Positions 1 to 9,570 of a stretch of 64,000 nucleotides of DNA are shown here, piece by piece (the stretch's first letter is position 1; every line of letters begins with the position of its first letter). The notes beneath the pieces are model-generated. The model was not told the origin of the DNA and did not search any database. It saw only the letters and a program-made list of their open reading frames with translations. A program made the translations under genes and the position numbers. The DNA is from CAYSCZ01 sp051155775 (lineage in GTDB: Bacteria; Bacteroidota; Bacteroidia; Cytophagales; Cyclobacteriaceae): NCBI GenBank assembly GCA_051155775.1, contig DAXETV010000029.1:1-64000 (forward strand), written 5' to 3'.

Positions 1-3000
1 TGAACTGGTTAACTCCAACTGACCATTGACAGGGGCTGAACTTACCGTGTAAGTCAACTCCGCGCCGGTGTTGTCTACATCACTACCCGATAGCTCTGCG
101 GTGCTTATTCCCGCTGTGGCGCCTTCATTTAAGGTCAACCCGACATTGGTATCGATCACAGGATCGTCATTCACCGCATTAACGGTCACCGTGGCATTTA
201 CCGCACCACTCGACTGAAGGCCGCCATCATCCTGGGCCAGCAGATCAAAGGCTATGATCGAACTGCCATTGGCATCTGCATCCGGTGTCCAGTAAGCATT
301 TAAGCTGCCGTCAATAACATCATTACTACCTGCTGAAAATGGGGTCGCACTGCCGGCATCCGTACCAATACTTAACGTTCCGCTCGCTACCGATTGAACT
401 TCAAACAAGGCTATCGTTCCATCCACATCCAGGGTGTCACTCTGCGCTCCGATCTCTGCAAAGGTGATCTCCACCTCTGTGTCTTCATTGGTGGCCTCCA
501 CATCTGCTGATAAGGTTGTAAACGTCGGTGCATCATTCACCGCATTAACTGTTATCGCGAAGGACAAAGCTGACAGAGTATCGGTGCCATCGGTTACTTC
601 AAAAACAAAGGCATCACTTAACGTTTCACTACCATCGTGAATGTATGTCACCAGGTTATTATCAACACTATCCTGGGTAAAGGTAGCAAGCGCTACACCA
701 GGATTGGTCGGTGTTTCCAATTGACCATTTGATGGAGGGGTGGTGATGGTGAAAACAATTTCTGTTGAATCATTATCCGCATCTAACACTTCCAGCTCCC
801 CATCAGTGATAGTCAGGGTATCTGCTTCATTTATGGTTAATCCTGCATTATTGTTTATGATTGGTACCGCATTGTTAAAATACAGATAATTGGATTGTCC
901 ACTAATATTGGCAATGAATACGTCTAAATCCCCATCGCTATCGATATCTCCTATATCAAAATCAGACACATAATCACCCGCAAGAGTTTGTGTATCTGTA
1001 AAATCATTTCCCAAACCATCATTGATGAAAACATGTACACTATTTGAGGGGTCATATTCTCCAGCCAAAGCATCCAGATTACCATCCCCATCGATATCAC
1101 CTAAAACAACACTCAAAAAATTACCTGAATTGTAATCTTCACCAATAAAATTACCCGGACTATCATTTAAATAGGTGGCAAAAGCATACCTTCCAGCTAT
1201 TGCTATATCAAGGTCTCCATCGTTATCAAGGTCACCTAAAGCTACTTCCCGTGCATATGCAGAAGGATATTTTGCATAGTAAGATGAGAATGCTGCAGCC
1301 CCATTGTTATAATTGATATAAATATATCCATAATTTATAGATAAAATATCCAAATCACCATCCAGATCAATATCTCCCAGGGTTATATCATCTCCTTCAA
1401 CATAACTGTAATTCCTGTAAATTGTAGAACTTGAGAAAAAAAGGCCTCCATCATTTTGAAGGATAATCACATAATTGTTATTATCAATAATTACAGCGTC
1501 TAAATCCCCATCATTATCCAGATCACCCAATGCCACTTTGTCATGGTCATAAGTTAATCCTCCAGTATTTGAAAAGACCCCTGATCCGTCATTTGTAAAA
1601 ATATTAGATGCACTGCCATCTGCCAGCCAGATATCCAGGTCTCCATCGCCATCTAAATCTCCCAGTTCAATTTCATTGGCATTAGTGGAGGGCAGAATTT
1701 GAGCGGTATTTGTTAGATTGCCATAACCATCATTTTCAAACACAAAAACACCATTACTACCTCCATTGCCAAGTATTGCATCTAAATCTCCATCTCCATC
1801 AATATCTCCAAACCTCATTGACCGTGTGTCATAAACAGTAGGCCCAACATTGGCAGTTGAGAAATTAGCTGTGCCTTCCGTGGGTAGATTATTAACGGAA
1901 ATGGAAAAAGCCTTTTCAAACAATCCACCGGCATTGTCATTGGCAGCTATCCTGATGTTAAGCGTGGATAGGTTTAGTAAAGAAAGATCTGTGTTGACCC
2001 TCAAGGAGTCGTCCCTAATGGTAAACAACCCGTTATGGTCGTCGTTGGCGCCGGGTACCAGTTGAAGGGTAGGTATGGGCGGCCCATCACCATCTACTAC
2101 TGAGATTGTTGCAACCTGTTGTCCTATAAAAGAAAAAGCATCGATGGTTGTATTATCTAACACTATATCGGTTGGGTCATTGCTGGCAGGATCATTTCTA
2201 AAAACGATGTCAGGTTGAAAATAGCTGGTAATGAATAAATCAAGGTCTCCATCGTTATCGAGGTCACCTAAAGCCAGGCTAGTTAGAAATGTACTTGGGC
2301 TGGTAAATTGTTGCAGGAGCACAAAAGTACCAGTGCCGTTATTGGTAAAATGATACACCTGGTTGCCTGATCCGGCGGTAATAAAATCCAAATCTCCATC
2401 TCCATCCACATCACCGGCAATTATGGATTCTTGGTTGGTGTAGTTTAACTTCTGTGATACTGAAAAATTAGCGTATCCATCGTTTTTTAAAACCTGGATA
2501 TCGCCACCACCAGAGTAAGCATATGATACCGCAACAGCATCCAGGTCGCCATCCAAGTCAATGTCAGCCAGTTGCACATCCAGAAATTCATATTTATTCC
2601 CATAAGGGCCGGTATTCAGCACAGAAAATGTGCCCGCACTATTCTCTAATACATAGAACAGATCATTATACTGAGGCCTTAAAACAAATGCATCCAGGTC
2701 ACCATCATTATCCAGATCACCAAGCTCCACCTTACCATTGCCGTAATAAGATGATTGTCCGCTGGTAAATACTCCACCACCATCGTTGGTAAAAAAGACC
2801 TCTTTATCAGATTCACCAAAGACAGCATCCAGATCCCCATCCCCATCGATATCGCCTAAGTCAACATCATAGTAACTGAAGCCCAGGGGCTGACCTGCCA
2901 AGAAAGTTCCATTCCCTTGATTGAACCAAATGTTCTCATTGCTTTTGGCGATAACAATATCATTATCTCCATCCCCATCAATATCTCCTAATGCTGCCCC

Positions 3001-6000
3001 CCTGCCAGCGTTACCGGCACCTCCAAAATACCCGGCTATGCTAAGGATACCATTGCCATCATTTTCAAGGACTACGTTATCATAATAACCATTATTTGTA
3101 GTAATTACTTCAAGATCACCATCGGCGTCAATGTTTCCAATCACCGCATCATAACTGTAAACTCTTGATGGTGCACTTATTGATTGACCGCTATTTACAA
3201 AAAAGCCTCCTGAGGCTGTTGGCAAACCATCAACGATGAGGGCCAGGCTCTTCTCAAAGACGCCCCCAGAGCCATCATTGGCCTGAAGACGAATATTCAT
3301 GGTGGGCAAATTAAGCTTTGAGAGGTCTGAATTTACCCTAAGCTCATTATTATTTCTGACTGAGAAAAACCCATTCTGATCGTCACCTGTTCCCGGAACA
3401 AGTCTTACTGTTAATCCAGCCCCTCCATCACCGTCGGTGACACCGATGTTACCAATTAAGGTTCCCAAAGAGGCAAAAGCGTCTATGTTAGATGCGGATA
3501 AGACAATATCGGTAGGCGCAGCATTACCATAGGTATCATTGATGAAAACAGAATTTGAATCGAGCCCGGCATTTACGGTAAATACATCAAGTTCGCCATC
3601 ATTATCAAGGTCACCGATGGCCAGGTCTCTGGTACCGTATTGTTCTTCGAAGCTATGAACGGTTGTGAAATAACCCGATCCATTATTACCCAGGAATAAA
3701 TTATAGTCGTTGTAGACGCCAATAATGGCATCAAGGTCTCCATCACCATCCATATCCCCCAATGCTACACTTTGGGCAACTGAATCAATAACGATTTCCT
3801 GGCCTGAAGTGAAATTAAGTGCGCCTGTATTTTCAATTATGCTTATTTTTCCATCACCAACGGCCAGGGCATCCAAATCACCATCGCTGTCTAAGTCACC
3901 AAGCTGCACATCATAAAATTGGCCATAGATGGAAAAACCATAAATAGTAGTAAATATGCCACCGGTGTTTCGTTGTGTTCTTACTAGACCGCTATTCGTG
4001 ATCTCAAAGGCATCCAAATCTCCATCTCCATCTAAATCACCTAAATCGGCAATGCCTGAAGAAGGTATCGTCTGATCGGGTGAGCCCGGAAAGGTACCAT
4101 CTCCGTAATTAAAATAAATGTAAATATTTGAAAAACTGTTACCGAATATATCCAGGTCGCCATCACCATCCAGGTCACCCAGGCCTATTTTATTAAACCC
4201 ATTGAAGTTAGTTGAATGGGTTAAATTTCCGGCACCATCATTAAACCATATGTCATTGGACCCACCGCTAGTAGCAAATACAGCATCAATATCACCATCT
4301 CCATCAATATCACCAAGCTCCACTTCGCTAGGGTAGGAAATATTATAGGAGCCAGAAATAAAGAATTCCTGAAAGTAGTTTCCTGTCCCGTCGTTTCTTA
4401 AAAATTTTGTTCCTAACCCTGTTTCTGCCTGAATAATGTCCAGGTCTCCATCACCATCCATATCGGCAATAGCCGCAGCGAGGGCATCATCACCAAACCC
4501 TTGTCCGGAGTCATTAAGAAACCCTCCACCGGAAGGAAAGTTGAATACGGATAGGTTGAACGCCTTCTCCAATACCAATCCTTCGCCATTACTGGCCTCT
4601 ACCCTTATATTTAAGCTATTAAGATTTAATTCAGATAAATCGGCATTGACCCTTAAGCTATCGCCATCGATGGTAAAATATCCATTATGATCATCGCCTG
4701 TGCCCGGTATAAGGCTGAAAATAACGGTATCACTGGGATTGCTGGAATCTAAAGTATCTAATTTACCCACTGAGGTCCCCAGACTGGCAAAAAGATCAAC
4801 GGTGTTATTTGTTAGCAGTACATCATCAAATAGATCGTCATTTAAAAATAATTGGCTACCGGAACCACTGGCGATGAATAGATCCAGGTCTCCATCCTGA
4901 TCTACATCTGAAAGTGCGATGTCATTAACAGAATAAGTATCTCCTACTTCCAGACCAGAGAATGAAAATAGGCCACTTCCGTTGTTCAGGAATAAGTTAT
5001 GAATATCGTTATCATTCCTGCCATCAAACGCATCAAGGTCACCATCACCATCTACATCGCCCAGGATGTTGTTGAAATAATTTCCATAAATGGCATCAAA
5101 TGGATTGGAACCTCCATTAAAATATCCGGTACCGTCATTTAACCAGGTGTCCTCATCACCCGCCAGTGAGGCAAAGAAAATATCCAGGTCTCCATCGTTG
5201 TCGAGGTCCCCTACTTGAACACTTCTTGCGTTATTAGATGAGAATGTTTGCTGAAGTGTGAATGAGCCACTTCCGTCATTAAAGTATATTCTATTATCGG
5301 CGGAATATAAAGCTAATACAACATCTAAATCCCCATCATCATCCAGGTCTGCTAATTTTGCATCTCTTGAAAAGGAGGAAAGCGAATAGGCGGTATTGGC
5401 CAGATTTCCTGATCCATCATTAAAATATATAAACCTTCCTTCAAGGACCGCATCAAGGTCACCATCACCATCAAGGTCACCCAACTCTACATAATCAATC
5501 CTGGTATCAATGTTACCAAAAGGATTTCCATAAGAAAAAGAACCACCCCCATCATTCAGCAGCACAAAATATTGTGAGTTAATAGCATCGGGTGCAGTAA
5601 CAATATCCAGGTCGCCATCACCATCCATATCACTCAGCACAATGTCGTTAGGCCGGTCTGAGGTTGTTACCACTGTTTGGGTGGTGGTGAAGTCCCCGGC
5701 GTCGTTATAGAGTATTTTTATATAGTCGGTATTATTTAAAATCACCGCATCAAAATCCCCATCATTGTCCATATCCCCAAATTTGACGTCAAAGGCGCCA
5801 TCCAGGGTTTGTCCGGAATCAAAAAAGTCTAATCCCCCGGCTGAAGGCAGATTTTGCACATTTATGGTAAAAGCCTGGGTCTGGACCCCGGGATCATCCG
5901 TTATGAATACATTTAAATTAGATTTTGCTACGTTAGCAATCGGGCCATTGACCAACAAACTATCTCCTGTAATGGTAAACAGGCCATTATCATCATCCTG

Positions 6001-6411
6001 CGCATCGCCGGTACTCGTGAGCCGGTAAGGGGCTGTGCCTCCGCTAAGCCTCCCTACAAGGGTACCTTTTGCAGCATATGCATCAACTGTATTGTTAGTA
6101 ATTCCCAGGGCCATCACCCTTGTAACCTCCTTAGGTTTTGGATCAATCCTTGGTTTTCCGGACAGACCGTGGGTTGCCAGCATTAGCATTGCGGATACAG
6201 CAGGAATAGCAAAATGATGCCAGCCTAATTTTTGGCGCAGCCGCTTTAGTTTTTGCTCATAGCGCTTGAGACGCTTGAACAACATGCGCCTTTTTTTGGA
6301 ACTATAGCGCCAAAAGCTGCCATTTTTTAAGCTTTTCTGTAGTCGCTTATAAAATTTGAAATAAGTCTGATAGGCTTCATGAAAAGTACTGTGGTAGTAA
6401 TGCTTTTCCAT
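1..6411 (-). CDS. Giant surface adhesin with four cadherin + FG-GAP propeller modules (C-terminus outside window)
   Basis: The reading frame is open from an ATG at 6411 to the window edge (2137 codons seen, no stop). Residues 1-64 are strongly basic (e.g. SKKRRMLFKRLKRYEQKLKR) and precede a hydrophobic helix at about 67-84, so this looks like an extended signal sequence. Then come four modules of about 430-445 residues. Each has a cadherin-like domain (opening motifs such as NNTVDAYAAKGTLVG) followed by seven Ca2+-type DxDxDGxxD motifs spaced about 48 residues apart, the FG-GAP/VCBS pattern of integrin-like propellers. After the fourth module (below about 870) come tandem-95/Cadherin_3-like domains (AVNDAPTF, LTYTVSSAPVNGQLEL). 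The gene starts 6 nt after the TIGR03032-type gene, so the two are probably co-transcribed. Adhesion is inferred from domain types. A T9SS sorting domain or other anchor, if present, lies beyond the left edge. Confidence 0.9.
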   Translation of the reverse strand, partial: MEKHYYHSTFHEAYQTYFKFYKRLQKSLKNGSFWRYSSKKRRMLFKRLKRYEQKLKRLRQKLGWHHFAIPAVSAMLMLATHGLSGKPRIDPKPKEVTRVMALGITNNTVDAYAAKGTLVGRLSGGTAPYRLTSTGDAQDDDNGLFTITGDSLLVNGPIANVAKSNLNVFITDDPGVQTQAFTINVQNLPSAGGLDFFDSGQTLDGAFDVKFGDMDNDGDFDAVILNNTDYIKILYNDAGDFTTTQTVVTTSDRPNDIVLSDMDGDGDLDIVTAPDAINSQYFVLLNDGGGSFSYGNPFGNIDTRIDYVELGDLDGDGDLDAVLEGRFIYFNDGSGNLANTAYSLSSFSRDAKLADLDDDGDLDVVLALYSADNRIYFNDGSGSFTLQQTFSSNNARSVQVGDLDNDGDLDIFFASLAGDEDTWLNDGTGYFNGGSNPFDAIYGNYFNNILGDVDGDGDLDAFDGRNDNDIHNLFLNNGSGLFSFSGLEVGDTYSVNDIALSDVDQDGDLDLFIASGSGSQLFLNDDLFDDVLLTNNTVDLFASLGTSVGKLDTLDSSNPSDTVIFSLIPGTGDDHNGYFTIDGDSLRVNADLSELNLNSLNIRVEASNGEGLVLEKAFNLSVFNFPSGGGFLNDSGQGFGDDALAAAIADMDGDGDLDIIQAETGLGTKFLRNDGTGNYFQEFFISGSYNISYPSEVELGDIDGDGDIDAVFATSGGSNDIWFNDGAGNLTHSTNFNGFNKIGLGDLDGDGDLDIFGNSFSNIYIYFNYGDGTFPGSPDQTIPSSGIADLGDLDGDGDLDAFEITNSGLVRTQRNTGGIFTTIYGFSIYGQFYDVQLGDLDSDGDLDALAVGDGKISIIENTGALNFTSGQEIVIDSVAQSVALGDMDGDGDLDAIIGVYNDYNLFLGNNGSGYFTTVHSFEEQYGTRDLAIGDLDNDGELDVFTVNAGLDSNSVFINDTYGNAAPTDIVLSASNIDAFASLGTLIGNIGVTDGDGGAGLTVRLVPGTGDDQNGFFSVRNNNELRVNSDLSKLNLPTMNIRLQANDGSGGVFEKSLALIVDGLPTASGGFFVNSGQSISAPSRVYSYDAVIGNIDADGDLEVITTNNGYYDNVVLENDGNGILSIAGYFGGAGNAGRGAALGDIDGDGDNDIVIAKSNENIWFNQGNGTFLAGQPLGFSYYDVDLGDIDGDGDLDAVFGESDKEVFFTNDGGGVFTSGQSSYYGNGKVELGDLDNDGDLDAFVLRPQYNDLFYVLENSAGTFSVLNTGPYGNKYEFLDVQLADIDLDGDLDAVAVSYAYSGGGDIQVLKNDGYANFSVSQKLNYTNQESIIAGDVDGDGDLDFITAGSGNQVYHFTNNGTGTFVLLQQFTSPSTFLTSLALGDLDNDGDLDLFITSYFQPDIVFRNDPASNDPTDIVLDNTTIDAFSFIGQQVATISVVDGDGPPIPTLQLVPGANDDHNGLFTIRDDSLRVNTDLSLLNLSTLNIRIAANDNAGGLFEKAFSISVNNLPTEGTANFSTANVGPTVYDTRSMRFGDIDGDGDLDAILGNGGSNGVFVFENDGYGNLTNTAQILPSTNANEIELGDLDGDGDLDIWLADGSASNIFTNDGSGVFSNTGGLTYDHDKVALGDLDNDGDLDAVIIDNNNYVIILQNDGGLFFSSSTIYRNYSYVEGDDITLGDIDLDGDLDILSINYGYIYINYNNGAAAFSSYYAKYPSAYAREVALGDLDNDGDLDIAIAGRYAFATYLNDSPGNFIGEDYNSGNFLSVVLGDIDGDGNLDALAGEYDPSNSVHVFINDGLGNDFTDTQTLAGDYVSDFDIGDIDSDGDLDVFIANISGQSNYLYFNNAVPIINNNAGLTINEADTLTITDGELEVLDADNDSTEIVFTITTPPSNGQLETPTNPGVALATFTQDSVDNNLVTYIHDGSETLSDAFVFEVTDGTDTLSALSFAITVNAVNDAPTFTTLSADVEATNEDTEVEITFAEIGAQSDTLDVDGTIALFEVQSVASGTLSIGTDAGSATPFSAGSNDVIDGSLNAYWTPDADANGSSIIAFDLLAQDDGGLQSSGAVNATVTVNAVNDDPVIDTNVGLTLNEGATAGISTAELSGSDVDNTGAELTYTVSSAPVNGQLELTSS
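870..6110 (-). repeat. Four-fold 1.3-kb coding super-repeat, 4 x 7 FG-GAP/VCBS motifs
   Basis: Inside the adhesin gene the cadherin-like segments begin near 6100, 4815, 3495 and 2155, giving steps of roughly 1.29-1.34 kb. Between them the DxDxDGxxD codons recur about every 145 nt. I count seven in each module: near 5770, 5615, 5465, 5335, 5190, 5045, 4890; then 4445, 4295, 4155, 4025, 3885, 3740, 3600; then 3120, 2970, 2840, 2705, 2560, 2400, 2250; then 1795, 1640, 1510, 1365, 1220, 1090, 930. Divergence between copies is large, so the duplication is old. Confidence 0.85.
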
Positions 6412-6417
6412 TTTTAT

Positions 6418-7557
6418 TTAGTTATGCTGGTTGGTGTCAGCAGGTGCTTGTTCTAATCTTGGTTGTTGCTGGTCCTGATTTTGATTATTGCCTTCATTCG
6501 GTGTAAACCAAAAAACCTGCTGAGGCGTCATCAGTGCCCGGTATTGCAAGCCTTTCTGCAAATTCATGATATTTGGCCTCTTATAGCCATTGATGATCTT
6601 TACGTCATACAATTCCTCTACACTGGTATTGTAGCGAATAAATCCTACCTGACTTCCGGTAGGCAGATAAATAACCGTTACCCCACACCATACCGATTGT
6701 CTGGCTACAGGCACTTTATTGAAAATTGAACTCTTCTCCCTGATCTTGGACTGGGCTACAAATAGGTAATCACCACAAATGTCCATACCCCTCAGAAAAC
6801 CATTCATCTTGGTGACCACATCATATTTACCGGTATTCAAATCGACGGTGATCAACTCTCCTGTTGCAGAAAGGAGCATGTATAATTTGTCTTTGTACCA
6901 CTTTGGAGTGTGCGGTACCGGAAGTTCGGTAGTGATGATTTCATTGGAATCAACATCCATCAATATACCACCACTCAACATTTTTTCACGCCAGCCTTTT
7001 GCGGTGTTGGTTTGACCCAGAGCGGTCACATACCTGGGTTTATCGTCGATCATGGCAACGCCATTTAGGTGACACCTGTCTTCAGGCATGATCTCTGTCA
7101 CAAAGTTTGGCTTCCATTTAGGCCTGAAACTACAATTTTCATCCACGATGACCAGGCATGAAAATAATGTGTTCACTGCTAATAATTGCTTGCCCATCCA
7201 TTCCAAATCATGGATATCCACCTCTCCACTGAAATACTGCACACGAGGGACAAACATCGCATCGTAGGTATTGGGCTTATCCTGGTAGGTTTTGGCAATT
7301 TGTGTGGAATTGGCGGTAACGATAATCTCCTTGCGTGTAGCTATGGCCAGTTTGTGGTCCTGTATAGCCATACCCATCGGTTTATCGAAAGTTCTTGGTA
7401 ACTGAATTAGCTCTTCCTTATCTTTTGGGCTTAGTATTACAACTTTCCCTGTCTGGTAAGTTGAGATCACAACCGATGCATTTAGCTGCCATAGCAGCTC
7501 CGGCATGTTTGGACTATAGGTATAACTGAATGGTGGTGGTGGCCCTTTCTGTTCCAA
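6418..7557 (-). CDS. TIGR03032-family (DUF4915-like) protein, predicted beta-propeller
   Basis: This 379-residue protein has no signal peptide. The opening FSYTYSPNMPELLWQLNAS plus STYQTGKVVIL matches what I remember of the TIGR03032 conserved family, whose function is unknown. The repeated short beta-rich segments (e.g. GDYLFVAQSKIR, CHLNGVAMIDD) suggest a propeller. The C-terminus is a Q/N-rich tail. The longest start is TTG at 7557, with an in-frame stop four codons upstream; an ATG at 7506 would cut into the conserved SYTYSPN segment, so TTG is preferred. The gene ends 6 nt before the giant adhesin and follows the two GT2 genes on the same strand. I infer a role in adhesin biogenesis or modification from this coupling only. 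Confidence 0.75.
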   Translation of the reverse strand: MEQKGPPPPFSYTYSPNMPELLWQLNASVVISTYQTGKVVILSPKDKEELIQLPRTFDKPMGMAIQDHKLAIATRKEIIVTANSTQIAKTYQDKPNTYDAMFVPRVQYFSGEVDIHDLEWMGKQLLAVNTLFSCLVIVDENCSFRPKWKPNFVTEIMPEDRCHLNGVAMIDDKPRYVTALGQTNTAKGWREKMLSGGILMDVDSNEIITTELPVPHTPKWYKDKLYMLLSATGELITVDLNTGKYDVVTKMNGFLRGMDICGDYLFVAQSKIREKSSIFNKVPVARQSVWCGVTVIYLPTGSQVGFIRYNTSVEELYDVKIINGYKRPNIMNLQKGLQYRALMTPQQVFWFTPNEGNNQNQDQQQPRLEQAPADTNQHN

Positions 7558-7662
7558 GTTATAATAATTTTATTAATTAATAGGATTAAAAAGAGAAATT
7601 TAAGTGATTTTTATCACATAACTGCTATAATAATAATCATTTATTTTTAATGAACTTATAAA

Positions 7663-8406
7663 TTATTGTAAGGCTCTTACTTTTCGTGCCCAGATTTTAT
7701 TGAAAATTTCAATTTGGTTTTGATCATTAAGCGTGTAATGGTACCCCCAGTTGTTCTTTATATTTTCATCACTAAGGCGGCCATTTCTTAATTTATTCTT
7801 TCCCAGCACATATTCCAGCCCAAGGTATCTGAAATGCAGCAGACGTAAGAGTTGATCATTTTGATAAAGTTTTACGTTTCCTTCCGGCAGTGCGAGATGT
7901 GATCCCGGAGCGTAGTTCATTCGTTCAATTTCATTGGGGTTAAATAACACCATCTTATCCCATAGCCGCACCCGTGCACCTTCTTTAACTTCATTATAGA
8001 TATTTTCATCAGTAGTTGGAAACGATTTACTGATCATATTAAAACCTAAAGGCTTAGCTACTGTAAATCGATGTTTTTTTAATTTTATTAACAATTGCAT
8101 CATTTCAGGATGATATAAGAGTTCATCCATATCACAGGCAATAATGAAATCAGCCCTACCCCTGCTTTCGTACCATGCAGTTTCTTTAATTTCAGTTATA
8201 AGATCCGTTCTTTGTTCATTTCCTGACTCAAATGTTCTGAGGACTAAATTGTTATAACTTTTAAGAATTTCGACCGACCTGTCTGTAGATTGATTATCAT
8301 AAACGAAAATCCTTTCCACAAAAGACTGATAGTGCCTGACAAAATAGGGTATTATATTTTCCTCATTAAAGCAGGGGGCATAAACATGTACGATGGGTTG
8401 GTGCAT
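7663..8406 (-). CDS. GT2-like glycosyltransferase, copy A
   Basis: The 247-residue protein starts HVYAPCFNEENIIPYFVRHY and has the DMDE (DxD, metal/nucleotide-sugar binding) motif at about residue 92 within IIACDMDELLYH. This is typical of Glyco_tranf_2_4-type cytoplasmic transferases. No membrane segment is seen. The ATG overlaps the stop codon of copy B by one base (TAATG), indicating translational coupling. The sequence is similar end to end to copy B, so the pair arose by tandem duplication. Context with the adhesin and the HMW1C-like enzyme suggests glycan extension on a surface protein; donor and acceptor are not known. Confidence 0.85.
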   Translation of the reverse strand: MHQPIVHVYAPCFNEENIIPYFVRHYQSFVERIFVYDNQSTDRSVEILKSYNNLVLRTFESGNEQRTDLITEIKETAWYESRGRADFIIACDMDELLYHPEMMQLLIKLKKHRFTVAKPLGFNMISKSFPTTDENIYNEVKEGARVRLWDKMVLFNPNEIERMNYAPGSHLALPEGNVKLYQNDQLLRLLHFRYLGLEYVLGKNKLRNGRLSDENIKNNWGYHYTLNDQNQIEIFNKIWARKVRALQ

Positions 8407-9146
8407 TAAAGTACCTTTGTTCGTTCATTGAATACTTTTTGGAAGATCAACCGCTGTTTTTCTTCTCCATATAAATACTGATAACCCCAGTTATTTTGAC
8501 GGTTTATTGTACTCATTCTTTCGGCCCTGCTTTTGTGTTTATCCAAAATATAATCAATTCCTAAGTATCGATAATGAAGTAATTTCAATTCAGGATCATT
8601 TTTATAAATCTTTACTTTTCCCTCCGGAATGGCTGCATGCGCACCGGGATAATAATTGGTTTCTTTTATGGCATCAGGATTGAATAGAGCGATTTTGTCA
8701 AACATACGATCACGTTTGCCTTCTTTGATTTCATCATAAATATTTTTTTTCGTGGTGGGGAAATTATTTGATATCATATCAAAGCCATATGGTTTTAAAA
8801 CAGTGTATCCCTTATTTTTCATCGTGCTCAGTATTACGGATAGCCTGGGATGATAAAGAATCTCATCGATATCACAAACGATCACAAAATCGGCGTATCC
8901 CCTGCTTTTCTTCCAAATGCTGTTGGAGAGGTTCTGTTTGATATCTTCCCTGTACTGATTATTGCTATTGTAACGTTTGATAAAGATATTCCGGTGTTTT
9001 TGAAATAATGCGACTGAAGCATCGGAAGAATGATTATCCAGGACGATAATTTTTTCTACAAAACTAAGGTAGTGACTTAGGAAATAAGGAATAATTCGTT
9101 CTTCATTGTAGCAAAAAGTGTAAAGATGGATCTTGAGTGAATGCAT
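8406..9146 (-). CDS. GT2-like glycosyltransferase, copy B
   Basis: The 246-residue paralogue of the downstream gene has the same landmarks: HLYTFCYNEERIIPYFLSHY at the N-terminus, the DxD motif in IVCDIDEILYH, and a shared LLHYRYLGIDYILDKHKS-type segment near the C-terminus. It is probably the first gene of the minus-strand run GT2-B, GT2-A, TIGR03032, adhesin. Only 44 nt separate its start from the divergent gene at 9191. The substrate cannot be told from sequence. Confidence 0.85.
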   Translation of the reverse strand: MHSLKIHLYTFCYNEERIIPYFLSHYLSFVEKIIVLDNHSSDASVALFQKHRNIFIKRYNSNNQYREDIKQNLSNSIWKKSRGYADFVIVCDIDEILYHPRLSVILSTMKNKGYTVLKPYGFDMISNNFPTTKKNIYDEIKEGKRDRMFDKIALFNPDAIKETNYYPGAHAAIPEGKVKIYKNDPELKLLHYRYLGIDYILDKHKSRAERMSTINRQNNWGYQYLYGEEKQRLIFQKVFNERTKVL

Positions 9147-9190
9147 ATTCCTAAAATGTTAAATTTATCAATTAAAACAATATAATTTTG

Positions 9191-9565
9191 ATGTCACAAC
9201 CTGATATTACCCACAGCAAAATTTGGTCATCACATATATTTTTTCATAAATGGCAGGATTATAACAAGTATGCTGAGGATCTGATTGCTTTTCTCCTGAC
9301 CTTAAAAAACAACGAAAAAGATAATAACGCCAGTGGGGTGGCGCCCAAAACCAAGTCAAGTCAGGGTATTTTTGGAAGCAGGTTTAATTTATTTGACCAT
9401 AATCATGCTTCTTTGAATGCATTGAAGCACTTAATCGGTTTGACATTAAAAGAGGTTATCCATAAAGTGTATGGGGGCAAAATACCCAAAGATCGAATAG
9501 AGCCCCATGCACCAGAGAGCTGGTTTCATAGCTGGATATCCAATGCAAAACGAAGATCAAAATAA
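9191..9565 (+). CDS. Small hypothetical protein, possibly the N-terminal remnant of a 2OG-Fe(II) oxygenase-like protein
   Basis: The 124-residue product has no signal peptide or membrane segment. Motifs such as SKIWSSHIFFHKW, FGSRFNLFD and, near the end, APESWFH recall the N-terminal half of putative 2OG-Fe(II) oxygenases, where an ESWFH-like strand precedes the catalytic HxD region. Here the reading stops 12 residues after ESWFH, so no iron-binding motif remains. This assignment is from memory and weak. ATG at 9191 is chosen over a TTG at 9188. The next gene begins 5 nt downstream, so the two form an operon. Confidence 0.55.
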   Translation: MSQPDITHSKIWSSHIFFHKWQDYNKYAEDLIAFLLTLKNNEKDNNASGVAPKTKSSQGIFGSRFNLFDHNHASLNALKHLIGLTLKEVIHKVYGGKIPKDRIEPHAPESWFHSWISNAKRRSK

Positions 9566-9570
9566 AGGAT

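Noticed and set aside
870..5800. Regular about 145-nt DNA periodicity that could suggest a CRISPR or satellite
   Set aside because: The repeat unit is coding (DxDxDGxxD blades), stays in frame, and no identical direct repeats with unique spacers are seen.
434..6217. Several plus-strand open frames of 60-90 codons
   Set aside because: They are antisense shadows of the adhesin gene; their Ser/Pro-rich composition mirrors the Asp/Gly-rich repeat codons.
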